A stretch of DNA of 49,420 bases from Polaribacter sp. (GTDB lineage Bacteria > Bacteroidota > Bacteroidia > Flavobacteriales > Flavobacteriaceae). Positions 1 to 8,473 of the stretch are shown here, in pieces. The translations under genes were made by a program, and so were the position numbers. Location of the stretch: positions 1-49,420 of the forward strand of contig JAOLXX010000018.1 in assembly GCA_028343155.1 (NCBI GenBank). Direction: 5' to 3'. The notes beneath the pieces were generated by a model, which saw only the letters and a program-made list of their open reading frames with translations, had not been told where the DNA came from and ran no database searches. Within the stretch, counting starts at the first letter, position 1. Each line of letters starts with the position of its first letter.

Positions 1-821
1 TAGAGAAAGAGGGAACACCAGAGGCAGTTAGTAAAGTTGAGAACGTTCAGGAATTATTAAACGGAATTAAAGACTTTATTACTGATAAAATTGAAGAAGG
101 AGAAGATGCCTCTTTAACTACTTTTTTAGAAGATGTTGCTTTGGCAACAGACTTTGATGCTAAAAAAAAAGATGATAAACCAAGTGTTTCTTTAATGACA
201 ATTCATCAATCTAAAGGGTTGGAGTACCAGTATGTATATATTGTTGGTTTGGAAGAAAATTTATTTCCATCAGCCATGAGCATGAATACTCGAAGTGAGC
301 TAGAGGAGGAGAGAAGGCTATTTTATGTTGCATTAACAAGGGCTGAAAAAGTTGCTTATTTGTCTTATGCGCAAACCCGTTATCGATGGGGAAAACTAGT
401 AGATGCTGAACCTAGTCGATTTTTAGAAGAAATAGAGGATAAATATTTGCATTATATTGCTCCAAAAACCATTGAATCACCTATTCATAAATTTATAGAT
501 AAAAGTATTTTTGATGATGCTCCAAAAGGAATTCGTTTTCAAAAACCGATTCAACGTAAAAAAATGGAACGTGATTTGGTTGCTAAAAAAGAAATCCTCA
601 TTCCAAAAAATTTAAAAAAAGTATCTCTAACTAGTGCAAACACAAATTTATTTGATGGCAATATTGTTGTTGGTAATATTGTTGAACACAATCGATTTGG
701 TAGTGGAGAAGTGCTTTCTCTAGAAGGAAATGGTCCTAATAAAAAAGCGGAAATTAAATTTGGTACCGTAGGAAAAAAGAAATTATTATTACAATTTGCA
801 AAATTAAAAGTGATTGGTTAA
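1..821 (+). CDS. uvrD: UvrD/PcrA-type DNA helicase, C-terminal part (gene starts before the window)
   Basis: C-terminal part of a superfamily 1A 3'-5' DNA helicase acting in nucleotide excision and mismatch repair or fork clearance. The frame is open from base 3, so the 5' end lies outside the window. Visible family motifs are the segment around TIHQSKGLEYQYV (helicase motif V region) and EEERRLFYVALTRA (motif VI, with the arginine that contacts ATP). The last ~70 residues (VGNIVEHNRFGSGEVLSLEG onward) look like the small C-terminal beta domain of PcrA/UvrD that binds RNA polymerase. The stop is TAA at 819-821. The nearest internal start-like codon (TTG at 141) falls in the middle of the helicase domain and is not a real start. 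UvrD and PcrA cannot be told apart from this fragment. Confidence 0.93.
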   Translation, partial: EKEGTPEAVSKVENVQELLNGIKDFITDKIEEGEDASLTTFLEDVALATDFDAKKKDDKPSVSLMTIHQSKGLEYQYVYIVGLEENLFPSAMSMNTRSELEEERRLFYVALTRAEKVAYLSYAQTRYRWGKLVDAEPSRFLEEIEDKYLHYIAPKTIESPIHKFIDKSIFDDAPKGIRFQKPIQRKKMERDLVAKKEILIPKNLKKVSLTSANTNLFDGNIVVGNIVEHNRFGSGEVLSLEGNGPNKKAEIKFGTVGKKKLLLQFAKLKVIG

Positions 822-951
822 AAATCATTCATAAAACTAAAAAATAAATTGTTATTTTGCAACCTTAAATGACTACAAAGTATAAATTATCAGATCGAGT
901 GTTTCGTTTTTTTACGTAATAGTATCGATCACACACTTCAAAAATAAATAA

Positions 952-1605
952 ATGACATTCGATTTAGAATATAACTCAGAAAGACCGTTGATGATAATTC
1001 CAGAATACGGCAGACATATACAAAAATTAGTAGATCATTGTTTGGCTTTAGAAACGAAAGAAGAACGCGATAAAATGGCAAAATCTATTGTAGATGTAAT
1101 GGGAAATTTACAACCTCATTTACGTGATGTTCCAGATTTTAAGCACAAATTATGGGATCAATTATACATCATGGCAGATTTTAAACTAGATGTAGAATCT
1201 CCTTATCCACAGCCATCCAAAGAAGAATTACGTGAGAAACCAAAAGGATTGGCATATCCTAAATCAGCCTCAAGGTACCGTTATTACGGTAATAATATTC
1301 AAACAATGATTGATACTGCTTTGGGCTGGGAAGACAGTGATAAGAAAGAAGCATTGGTATTTACCATTGCAAATCACATGAAAAAATGTTACTTAAATTG
1401 GAACAAAGATACCGTTGATGATCCTGTGATTTTTAAGCACTTGTTTGATTTATCTGATGGAAAAATTGATTTGAGAGAAACGGAAGAAGTGCTTTCTGAA
1501 AGTAAAAATTTACTAAGAAAACCTCGCACTCAAGGACAAGGCCAAACGAATTCTAAGAGTAACCACAAGAAACCACATCATAACAATAAAAATAGAAAAA
1601 GATAA
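952..1605 (+). CDS. DUF4290 domain-containing protein
   Basis: A 217-residue cytoplasmic protein matching, from memory, the DUF4290 family of Bacteroidota; no biochemical function is known to me. The N-terminal ~180 residues are a mostly helical conserved domain (LEYNSERPLMIIPEYGRHIQ at the start, then LKPKGLAYPKS-like and SRYRYYGNNIQ segments). The last ~30 residues are a low-complexity basic tail rich in Asn, Lys, His and Gln that may bind nucleic acid. There is no signal peptide or membrane segment. It lies 10 bases upstream of murA on the same strand, an arrangement I recall as common in Flavobacteriia, so the two are probably co-transcribed. The ATG at 952 is the first start after the helicase stop in this frame. 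Confidence 0.85.
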   Translation: MTFDLEYNSERPLMIIPEYGRHIQKLVDHCLALETKEERDKMAKSIVDVMGNLQPHLRDVPDFKHKLWDQLYIMADFKLDVESPYPQPSKEELREKPKGLAYPKSASRYRYYGNNIQTMIDTALGWEDSDKKEALVFTIANHMKKCYLNWNKDTVDDPVIFKHLFDLSDGKIDLRETEEVLSESKNLLRKPRTQGQGQTNSKSNHKKPHHNNKNRKR

Positions 1606-1615
1606 TAAGAAGACT

Positions 1616-2926
1616 ATGGCATCATTTAAAATTGAAGGCGGTCATAAATTAAACGGAACAATTACACCACAAGGAGCAAAAAACGAAGTCTTGCAAATAC
1701 TTTGTGCAGTTTTATTAACTCCTAAAAGAGTAGTAGTCAATAATGTTCCCGATATTATAGATGTAAATAAGTTAATTTTTATTCTTGGAGAATTAGGGGT
1801 AAGGGTAGAAAAATTAAGCAATAATTCATATGCTTTTCAAGCAGATAAAATTAATTTAGAATATTTAGAATCTACTGATTTTAAAAGAGATGGAAGTTCT
1901 TTACGAGGATCTATTATGATTGTTGGGCCTTTACTAGCTCGCTTTGGGAAAGGGTATATTCCGCGACCTGGAGGAGATAAAATTGGACGTAGACGTTTGG
2001 ATACCCATTTTGAAGGCTTTATTAGATTGGGAGCTAAGTTTAGATACAACAAGGAAGAACATTTTTATGGAGTAGAAGCAGAAGAATTGCGAGGTGTAGA
2101 AATGTTGTTAGATGAAGCTTCTGTAACAGGAACTGCTAATATTTTAATGGCGGCTGTTTTGGCTACAGGAATTACCAAAATATACAATGCTGCTTGCGAA
2201 CCCTACATTCAGCAATTGACTAAAATGTTGAACTTAATGGGCGCAAAAATCTCAGGAGTTGGATCTAACTTATTAATTATTGAAGGAGTCAATTCTTTAG
2301 ATGGCTGTGAACACAATGTTTTACCGGACATGATTGAAATTGGTTCTTGGATAGGCGTTGCAGTAATGACCCGCTCTGAATTAACTATTAAAAATGTAAG
2401 TTGGGAAAACTTAGGTCAAATTCCGAACGTGTTTCGAAAATTAGGAATTCAGCTTGAGAAAAGAGGAGATGATATTTACATTCCAGAACAAGCATCTTAC
2501 GAAATACAAAATTACATAGACGGATCTGTTTTAACAGTTGCAGATGCTCCTTGGCCAGGATTTACACCTGATTTATTGAGTATCGTTTTGGTCATTGCTA
2601 CACAAGCAAAAGGAACTGTCTTGATACATCAAAAAATGTTTGAAAGCCGCTTGTTCTTTGTTGATAAGTTGATTGATATGGGCGCAAAAGTAATTTTGTG
2701 TGATCCACACAGAGCAACCGTAATTGGTCAAAATTTTGAAAGCCCTTTGAAAGCCACCAAGATGACTTCGCCAGATATTAGAGCAGGTATATCATTATTA
2801 ATTGCCGCACTTTCTGCTAAAGGAACCTCAATAATTGATAATATTGAACAAATAGACAGAGGGTATGAAAATATTGAAGCTCGTTTGAAGTCTATTGGCG
2901 CTAAAATTGAAAGAATAAAAAATTAA
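1616..2926 (+). CDS. murA: UDP-N-acetylglucosamine 1-carboxyvinyltransferase MurA
   Basis: First committed step of peptidoglycan synthesis: enolpyruvyl transfer from PEP to UDP-GlcNAc in the cytoplasm. The 436-residue length is typical. The N-terminal segment contains the substrate-binding lysine and asparagine (PQGAKNEVLQ). The catalytic loop reads PRPGGDKIGRRRLDTH, so the position of E. coli Cys115 is Asp121 here (codon GAT at 1976-1978). Cys-to-Asp at this position is known to keep activity while preventing covalent inactivation by fosfomycin, as in mycobacterial and chlamydial MurA. It follows the DUF4290 gene after 10 bases and ends before a strong hairpin terminator. Confidence 0.96.
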   Translation: MASFKIEGGHKLNGTITPQGAKNEVLQILCAVLLTPKRVVVNNVPDIIDVNKLIFILGELGVRVEKLSNNSYAFQADKINLEYLESTDFKRDGSSLRGSIMIVGPLLARFGKGYIPRPGGDKIGRRRLDTHFEGFIRLGAKFRYNKEEHFYGVEAEELRGVEMLLDEASVTGTANILMAAVLATGITKIYNAACEPYIQQLTKMLNLMGAKISGVGSNLLIIEGVNSLDGCEHNVLPDMIEIGSWIGVAVMTRSELTIKNVSWENLGQIPNVFRKLGIQLEKRGDDIYIPEQASYEIQNYIDGSVLTVADAPWPGFTPDLLSIVLVIATQAKGTVLIHQKMFESRLFFVDKLIDMGAKVILCDPHRATVIGQNFESPLKATKMTSPDIRAGISLLIAALSAKGTSIIDNIEQIDRGYENIEARLKSIGAKIERIKN

Positions 2927-2933
2927 AAACCGC

Positions 2934-2960
2934 CTACAAGGTTTTTATAAAAACTTGTAG
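2934..2960 (+). repeat. Small inverted repeat after murA
   Basis: CTACAAG at 2934-2940 pairs with CTTGTAG at 2954-2960. The stem extends inward through T-rich and A-rich runs with one bulged G. It starts seven bases after the murA stop and may help stabilise or terminate the murA transcript ahead of the stronger hairpin downstream. Confidence 0.5.
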
Positions 2961-2970
2961 ATATGATTAT

Positions 2971-3004
2971 AAAAAAAATAGTGTCAAACTGACACTATTT
3001 TTTT
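2971..3004 (+). terminator. Rho-independent terminator of murA, overlapping a palindrome of the grpE promoter region
   Basis: A perfect stem: an A-run plus TAGTGTCA, a 3-base AAC loop, TGACACTA and a T-run. It fits an intrinsic terminator on either strand. Its core TGTCA-N3-TGACA (2982-2994) also sits 11 bases upstream of a -24/-12-like element, so it may double as a regulator site for grpE. Confidence 0.8.
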
Positions 3005-3021
3005 GTTGGCAACATTTTTGC
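2982..3021 (+). promoter_or_regulatory. Candidate sigma-54-like promoter with upstream palindrome, grpE-dnaJ
   Basis: TTGG at 3006-3009, ten bases, then GC at 3020-3021 reproduces the -24/-12 spacing and bases of sigma-54 promoters (TTGGCA...TTTGC). The palindrome TGTCA-AAC-TGACA (2982-2994) lies 11 bases before TTGG. The grpE ATG follows the GC by 35 bases, leaving a leader of about 25 bases. The htpG gene has the same arrangement at 23709-23748. The pattern is directly visible; the sigma-54 assignment is inference. Confidence 0.6.
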
Positions 3022-3056
3022 CTATCAACTGTGTATAATATAATGAATACAAAGAA

Positions 3057-3605
3057 ATGAGTAAGAAAGAAGAGATAAAAGACGAAGTCCTAAAAAACGA
3101 ACAAGAAACTGCTCAAGTTGAAGAAAATCAAGAAGTTGAAGTAGAAGTTGAAAAAGAAGCTCCAAGTGCAGAAGAGTTACTTCAGACAGAAAAAGATAAG
3201 TTTTTACGTTTGTTTGCGGAATTTGAGAACTACAAAAAAAGAACAGCTAAAGAAAGAATAGAATTATTCAAAACTGCTGGACAAGAATTAATGACATCTT
3301 TACTGCCAATTGTTGATGATTTTGAGCGTGCGCTGACACATATTGAAGAAAGCAAAGAGACAGAAGAATTAAGAAAAGGAGTTTTATTAATTTCTCAAAA
3401 ATTTTATAACACTTTAGAGCAAAAAGGATTGTCGAAAGTAGCAACAAATGTTGGTGATACTTTTGATGCTGAAATTCACGAAGCAATTACACAAATTCCA
3501 GCACCTTCAGACGACTTAAAAGGGAAAGTAATCGATTGTATAGAAAAAGGATATAAGTTAGGAGATAAAGTTATTCGATACCCAAAAGTGGTTATTGGAC
3601 AATAA
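3057..3605 (+). CDS. grpE: Nucleotide exchange factor GrpE
   Basis: Cytoplasmic co-chaperone that releases ADP from DnaK and acts as a thermosensor of the DnaK cycle. It has 182 residues, as expected. The first ~55 residues are a highly acidic, Glu-rich, probably disordered or coiled segment. They are followed by the long dimer helix (EKDKFLRLFAEFENYKKRTAKER) and the C-terminal beta domain with the family-typical GDTFDAEIHEAITQIPAP and GYKLGDKVIRYPKVVI. It is the first gene of a grpE-dnaJ unit; dnaK is not in the window. The ATG at 3057 fits a leader starting near 3033 from the -24/-12-like element. Regulation by heat shock is expected for the family. Confidence 0.96.
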   Translation: MSKKEEIKDEVLKNEQETAQVEENQEVEVEVEKEAPSAEELLQTEKDKFLRLFAEFENYKKRTAKERIELFKTAGQELMTSLLPIVDDFERALTHIEESKETEELRKGVLLISQKFYNTLEQKGLSKVATNVGDTFDAEIHEAITQIPAPSDDLKGKVIDCIEKGYKLGDKVIRYPKVVIGQ

Positions 3606-3628
3606 AAAAGTAGGCAGTCTTTTAGTCA

Positions 3629-3690
3629 TCACCAAGCAGTACAAAACTGACTGCTTGGTGAAGACTGAATACTGAAGACTGAAATACTGC
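3629..3690. repeat. Perfect 12-bp hairpin plus copies of the AGTATTCAGT-type dispersed repeat
   Basis: The grpE-dnaJ spacer holds a perfect inverted repeat (3629-3640 with 3650-3661, 9-base loop). It is followed by tandem-like copies of GACTGAATACTGAAGACTGA and a variant up to 3690. Related CAGTATTCAGT words occur at about 31714-31760 and 38649-38665. There is no T-run after the hairpin, so it is not a classic terminator; it may process or attenuate the grpE-dnaJ transcript. Confidence 0.6.
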
Positions 3691-3703
3691 AAACTAAACA
3701 AAG

Positions 3704-4837
3704 ATGGCAAAACAAGATTTTTACGAAACATTAGGCATTTCTAGATCTGCTTCACAGGCAGAAATTAAAAAAGGCTATAGGAAAATGGCAATCAAATATC
3801 ATCCAGATAAAAACCCTGATGATAAAACTGCTGAAGAAAACTTTAAGAAAGCTGCAGAAGCTTATGAGGTTTTAAGTGACGATAATAAAAAGGCACGCTA
3901 CGACAAATATGGTCACGCAGCTTTTGACGGACCTCAAGGCGGTGGCGGCGGCGGTTTTCGTGGCGGCGGAATGGATATGGATGACATATTTAGTCAATTT
4001 GGAGATATCTTTGGCGGCGGCGGCGGCGGTTTTGGTGGCTTTGGCGGTGGGAGCCAGCGTCAAGCAAGAGTTAAAGGGAGTAATCTGCGAATTCGTGTAA
4101 AACTTACTTTAGAAGAAATCGCCAAAGGAGTAGAAAAGAAAGTAAAAGTTCGCAGAAAAATTCAAGCAGACGGAGTTACCTACAAAACCTGTTCAACCTG
4201 TAATGGTTCCGGCCAGCAAATGCGTATTACCAATACTATTTTGGGTAGAATGCAGACCGCAGCTACTTGTGGTTCATGTTCTGGAGCAGGAGAAATTATA
4301 AATAGTAAGCCAAATGGTGCTGATACCCAAGGTTTGATTACTAAGGAGGAAACTGTTGCAATCAATATACCTGAAGGAGTTACAGAAGGAGTTCAATTAA
4401 AAGTAGGAGGAAAAGGAAATGAAGCTCCAGGTAAAAGCTCAATTGCAGGTGATTTATTGGTGTTAATTGAAGAAATACCTCATGAAACTTTAAAAAGAGA
4501 AGGAACTAATATTCATTATGACTTATATATAAATTTTTCTGAAGCAGTAATTGGAACTAGTAAAGAAGTTGATACAGTAACAGGAAAAGTAAAAATTAAA
4601 ATTGATGCAGGAACCCAGTCTGGTAAAATTTTAAGATTAAAAGGGAAAGGTTTGCCGAGTATCGAACGATATGGCGTAGGAGATTTTTTAATTCATATTA
4701 ATATATGGACACCGCAGGAACTAAACAAAGAACAAAAAGAATTTTTTGAAAAAATGTCTGATGACGAGAACTTTAAACCAAGTCCTAATAAATCTGATAA
4801 ATCGTTTTTTGAAAAAGTAAAAGATATGTTCTCATAA
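3704..4837 (+). CDS. dnaJ: Chaperone protein DnaJ with a shortened zinc-finger region
   Basis: Hsp40 co-chaperone that delivers unfolded proteins to DnaK and stimulates its ATPase. The J domain is residues 1-70 with the HPD tripeptide at 33-35. A Gly/Phe-rich linker spans ~76-117. The zinc-finger region ~160-200 is followed by the C-terminal substrate-binding domains. Canonical DnaJ has four CxxCxGxG repeats; here only two are present (Cys163/166 and Cys189/192), enough for one zinc site. From memory the short form is usual in Flavobacteriia. It lies 98 bases after grpE with repeats between them and no obvious promoter, so co-transcription with grpE is likely. Confidence 0.95.
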   Translation: MAKQDFYETLGISRSASQAEIKKGYRKMAIKYHPDKNPDDKTAEENFKKAAEAYEVLSDDNKKARYDKYGHAAFDGPQGGGGGGFRGGGMDMDDIFSQFGDIFGGGGGGFGGFGGGSQRQARVKGSNLRIRVKLTLEEIAKGVEKKVKVRRKIQADGVTYKTCSTCNGSGQQMRITNTILGRMQTAATCGSCSGAGEIINSKPNGADTQGLITKEETVAINIPEGVTEGVQLKVGGKGNEAPGKSSIAGDLLVLIEEIPHETLKREGTNIHYDLYINFSEAVIGTSKEVDTVTGKVKIKIDAGTQSGKILRLKGKGLPSIERYGVGDFLIHINIWTPQELNKEQKEFFEKMSDDENFKPSPNKSDKSFFEKVKDMFS

Positions 4838-4907
4838 ATTAAGAATTTTTAATTTTATTTTTTGTGTCAAAACATTTTTTTATTACACTTTTTTAATATA
4901 TATTTGT

Positions 4908-4943
4908 AGTGTTGCTGAGAAATCAGCAACACTTTTTCTTTTT
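4908..4943 (+). terminator. Rho-independent terminator after dnaJ
   Basis: An 11-bp perfect stem (4908-4918 with 4923-4933) has a GAAA-type tetraloop (4919-4922) and is followed by a T-rich tract to 4943. It lies 70 bases after the dnaJ stop. Confidence 0.85.
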
Positions 4944-4956
4944 CATAGCAATTTTT

Positions 4957-4986
4957 CCCACTCAATTTATTGAGTGGGTTTTTTTA
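4957..4986 (+). terminator. Second terminator, in tandem
   Basis: CCCACTCAA at 4957-4965 pairs with TTGAGTGGG at 4970-4978 around a TTTA loop, followed by seven T. With the preceding hairpin it forms a tandem terminator that insulates the RNase P RNA gene from dnaJ. Confidence 0.85.
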
Positions 4987-5007
4987 TAGGTAAGAGAACA
5001 TATAGAA

Positions 5008-5308
5008 ATAGCAGACTTATCTTATCGTCACACTTTTGTGTGAAGGAAAGTCCGGACACCAAAGAGTATCATAGCGGATAACATCCGTCCAGCGAGAGTT
5101 GAGGACAAGTGCAACAGAAAGCAAGTACAGTTCGGCTGTAGTGAAACCAGGTAAACTCTATGAGGTGCAATGCCATGTAAATTAGAACTTGAGAGCTTCT
5201 CGCTCGATTCTAAAGGGTAGGCAGATAGATTCTAAGAGTAATTTTAGAACTAGATAAATGATAAGAACCTTTTTAAGGAACAGAATTCGGCTTATTAGTC
5301 TGCTTTTT
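5008..5308 (+). ncRNA. rnpB: RNase P RNA (bacterial class A)
   Basis: Catalytic RNA of RNase P, which matures the 5' ends of tRNAs. The ends pair as helix P1: AGCAGACT at 5010-5017 with AGTCTGCT at 5297-5304. Conserved elements appear in order: GGAAAGTCCGGAC (5044-5056, 5' part of P4 and neighbours), the CAACAGAAAG segment, a GGTAAACTCTATGAGGTGCA stretch, and ACAGAATTCGGCTTAT near the 3' end (3' part of P4). A T-run directly after P1 (5304-5309) acts as terminator. The length of ~300 bases fits a compact Bacteroidota RNase P RNA. The exact ends are estimated from P1. Confidence 0.93.
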
Positions 5309-5310
5309 TC

Positions 5311-5544
5311 TATATATTTATGATATCTTCAAAATTTAGTAATAAAAACTCTTTTTATTGATTTTAAACTGCGTTTTAATGAATAGTTTTTTTTTATCCA
5401 TTAAATTGGTTCAATCGTTTATTTATCTTTTAATTTTAATTAAAAAAATGTAAGTTTGTGATACTAAAATTAATAAAAAAATTATAGTATTCTTTTCTAA
5501 ATGAATCGTAAAAAAAAATGCTATAGTAACTAAAGATTTCTTTC
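5311..5544 (+). promoter_or_regulatory. acnB upstream region with a weak Bacteroidota -7 box
   Basis: This AT-rich gap holds no gene that I can recognise. TAAGTTTG at 5451-5458 matches the Bacteroidota -7 consensus TAnnTTTG, which would start an mRNA near 5464 with a leader of ~80 bases. No good TTTG -33 element lies at the expected distance, so the call is weak. Confidence 0.35.
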
Positions 5545-8322
5545 ATGAGTATTTATAAAGATTACCTTAAACAAATAGAAGAACGAAAAGCGATAGGACT
5601 TCATCCAAAGCCAATCGATGGTGCTGAATTAATGAGTAAAATCATTGAACAAATCAAAGATATAAAGCATGAGTATCGAGAAGATTCTCTTCACTTTTTT
5701 ATCTACAATGTACTACCAGGAACTACCAGTGCTGCTGTTGTAAAAGCGACATTTTTAAAAGAGATCATTTTAGGAGAATCATCCGTAAAAGAAATTTCGC
5801 CTTCCTTTGCTTTTGAACAATTATCACACATGAAAGGTGGTCCTTCCATTGATGTATTATTAGATCTAGCATTTGGTTCAAATGCTGTTATTGCACAAGA
5901 GGCAGGTACTGTTTTAAAAACACAAGTTTTTCTTTACGAAGCAGATATGAAGCGCCTAGAGGAAGCATTCAAAAGTGGTAATGAGATTGCTGTTGATATT
6001 ATAGAGAGTTACGCTAAAGCAGAATTCTTTACGAAGTTGCCAGAGATTGATGAAGAAATTGAGATTGTTACTTTTGTTGCAGGTATAGGAGATATTTCTA
6101 CGGATTTACTTTCTCCAGGTGGTGATGCACATTCACGATCTGATCGTGAGCTACATGGTCAATGTTTATTTGAACACAATAAAAAACAACAAAACGAATT
6201 AATTGCATTGCAAAAGCAACATCCTAATAAACGAGTGATGCTAATTGCAGATAAAGGCACAATGGGAGTTGGTTCTTCAAGGATGTCTGGTGTTAATAAC
6301 GTGGCTTTATGGACTGGAGTTAAATCGAGCCCATACGTTCCATTTATTAATATCGCTCCAATTATTGCAGGCACAAACGGTATTTCTCCAATTTTCTTAA
6401 CCACAGTTAGTGTTACTGGTGGTATTGGTATTGACCTTCAAAATTGGGTAAAAAAGCAGGATGCAAACGGAAATACAATTAGAAATGAAGCAGGAGACCC
6501 TGTTCTTGAAGAACTATATTCTGTTGCAACAGGAACCATTCTTACTGTAAATACTAAAAAGAAAAAATTATATAAAGGTGCTGTCGAATTGATGGATATT
6601 TCGGCTTCATTAACACCTCAAAAAGCTGAATTTATAAAAGCAAAAGGATCGTACGCTGTTGTATTTGGTAAAAAATTACAAACATTTGCTTCAAAAGTTT
6701 TGGGAATTGACGTTGTACCAGTATATGCAACTTCAAAAGAAATTTCTATTGAAGGACAAGGTCTTACTGCTGTTGAAAAGATATTTAATAAAAATGCCGT
6801 TGGAACAACCCCAGGTAAAGTTTTACATGCAGGTTCTGATGTTCGTGTAGAAGTAAATATTGTTGGTTCACAAGACACAACAGGTTTAATGACTTCACAA
6901 GAATTAGAAATGATGGCTGCTACCGTTATCTCTCCAATTGTTGATGGTGCTTATCAATCAGGTTGTCATACTGCTTCAGTATGGGACAATAAATCGAAAG
7001 CAAACATTCCAAGATTGATGAAGTTCATGAACGATTTCGGTTTGATTACCGCTAGAGATCCTGAAAATAAATACAAACCAATGACCGATGTGATTCATAA
7101 GGTTTTAAACGACCTTACTGTAGATGATTGGGCAATAATTATTGGTGGAGATTCTCATACAAGAATGTCTAAAGGTGTTGCTTTTGGTGCAGATTCAGGA
7201 ACCGTTGCACTTGCTTTGGCTACTGGAGAAGCGTCTATGCCAATTCCCGAATCAGTAAAGGTTACCTTTAAAGGTGAGATGAAACCTTATATGGATTTCC
7301 GTGATGTTGTTCACGCTACGCAATCTCAAATGTTGAAGACTTTTGGAGGAGATAACGTATTCCAAGGTAAAATCATTGAAGTGCATATTGGAACACTGAC
7401 TGCTGATCAAGCTTTTACTTTTACGGATTGGACTGCAGAGATGAAAGCTAAAGCTTCTATCTGTATTTCAGAGGACGACACTTTAATTGAATCTTTAGAG
7501 ATTGCAATGGGTAGAATCAAAATTATGATTGATAAAGGAATGGACAATAGGTTGCATGTCCTTCAAGGATTGATGGACATTGCTTCGAAGAGAATTAGAG
7601 AAATTAAGTCTGGTGAGAAACCAGCCTTAACTCCAGATGCTTCTGCGAAGTACTCAGCGGAAGTTGTTGTTGATCTTGATTTGATAGAAGAACCAATGAT
7701 TGCAGATCCTGACGTAAATAATCCTGACGTTTCTAAGCGATATACACACGACATTATTAGAACACTTTCTTATTATGGTGGAGTGAAAAAAGTAGACTTA
7801 GGTTTTGTTGGATCTTGTATGGTTCATAAAGGAGATATGAAAATTTTGGCACAAATGCTAAAAAATGTAGAGGCAGAATACGGTAAGGTTGATTTCAAAG
7901 CCCCTCTTGTTGTTGCCCCTCCGACTTATAACATTGTAGATGAATTGAAAGCAGAAGGAGATTGGAAAGTTTTAGTAAAATATTCTGGTTTTGAATTCGA
8001 TGATTCTGCGCCTAAAGCTGAAGCAAGAACAGGATACGAAAACATGCTATATCTAGAGCGTCCAGGTTGTAATCTTTGCATGGGAAATCAAGAAAAAGCG
8101 GCACCAGGTGATACTGTAATGGCCACTTCGACACGTTTATTTCAAGGAAGAGTTGTCAAAGATTCTAGTGAGAAAAAAGGAGAATCCTTACTTTCTTCAA
8201 CACCAGTTGTTGTATTATCTACAATTCTTGGTAGAACACCAACGATGGATGAATATAAAATTGCAGTAAAAGGGATTAACCTTACTCAATTTACACCACC
8301 TCATAAGATGTTAGTTAGATAA
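5545..8322 (+). CDS. acnB: Bifunctional aconitate hydratase 2 / 2-methylisocitrate dehydratase AcnB
   Basis: TCA-cycle enzyme converting citrate to isocitrate through a [4Fe-4S] cluster. It has 925 residues, slightly longer than E. coli AcnB (865). The order of domains is the AcnB type: N-terminal HEAT-like helical domain (~1-160), swivel domain (~165-380, with GGDAHSRSDRELHGQC), then the catalytic domains. Cluster ligands are visible in VGSCMVHKG and in RPGCNLCMGNQ. The catalytic-domain signature GGDSHTRMSKGVAFGADSGT is intact. It stands alone between the RNase P RNA gene and a bidirectional terminator. Aconitase B can also bind mRNA in some bacteria; nothing here shows that directly. Confidence 0.96.
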   Translation: MSIYKDYLKQIEERKAIGLHPKPIDGAELMSKIIEQIKDIKHEYREDSLHFFIYNVLPGTTSAAVVKATFLKEIILGESSVKEISPSFAFEQLSHMKGGPSIDVLLDLAFGSNAVIAQEAGTVLKTQVFLYEADMKRLEEAFKSGNEIAVDIIESYAKAEFFTKLPEIDEEIEIVTFVAGIGDISTDLLSPGGDAHSRSDRELHGQCLFEHNKKQQNELIALQKQHPNKRVMLIADKGTMGVGSSRMSGVNNVALWTGVKSSPYVPFINIAPIIAGTNGISPIFLTTVSVTGGIGIDLQNWVKKQDANGNTIRNEAGDPVLEELYSVATGTILTVNTKKKKLYKGAVELMDISASLTPQKAEFIKAKGSYAVVFGKKLQTFASKVLGIDVVPVYATSKEISIEGQGLTAVEKIFNKNAVGTTPGKVLHAGSDVRVEVNIVGSQDTTGLMTSQELEMMAATVISPIVDGAYQSGCHTASVWDNKSKANIPRLMKFMNDFGLITARDPENKYKPMTDVIHKVLNDLTVDDWAIIIGGDSHTRMSKGVAFGADSGTVALALATGEASMPIPESVKVTFKGEMKPYMDFRDVVHATQSQMLKTFGGDNVFQGKIIEVHIGTLTADQAFTFTDWTAEMKAKASICISEDDTLIESLEIAMGRIKIMIDKGMDNRLHVLQGLMDIASKRIREIKSGEKPALTPDASAKYSAEVVVDLDLIEEPMIADPDVNNPDVSKRYTHDIIRTLSYYGGVKKVDLGFVGSCMVHKGDMKILAQMLKNVEAEYGKVDFKAPLVVAPPTYNIVDELKAEGDWKVLVKYSGFEFDDSAPKAEARTGYENMLYLERPGCNLCMGNQEKAAPGDTVMATSTRLFQGRVVKDSSEKKGESLLSSTPVVVLSTILGRTPTMDEYKIAVKGINLTQFTPPHKMLVR

Positions 8323-8411
8323 TCTTTAAAGAACTTCAATCAAGGAAAAATAGCAAGATAAAATGAAGCTACTTTGAAATCTATTGAAAAGAAAAGCTTT
8401 GCATCATAATT

Positions 8412-8457
8412 TTTAAATATAAAACGCTCGATGAAAATCGAGCGTTTTATATTTAAA
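8412..8457. terminator. Bidirectional terminator between acnB and the thiE-like gene
   Basis: A perfect 21-bp inverted repeat (8412-8432 with 8437-8457) closed by a GAAA tetraloop, with A/T-rich ends that give a T-rich run on both strands. It lies between two convergent genes and can end both transcripts. Confidence 0.9.
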
Positions 8458-8473
8458 GTGTCCTATTTTTCTG

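Noticed and set aside
3872..4365. Open frames antisense to or offset within dnaJ
   Set aside because: They are low-complexity shadows of the Gly-rich and Cys-rich codons of dnaJ.
4899..4943. TATATTTG at 4899-4906 directly before a hairpin, as a promoter for a tiny terminated RNA
   Set aside because: There is no TTTG -33 element at the right distance and the hairpin explains itself as the dnaJ terminator.
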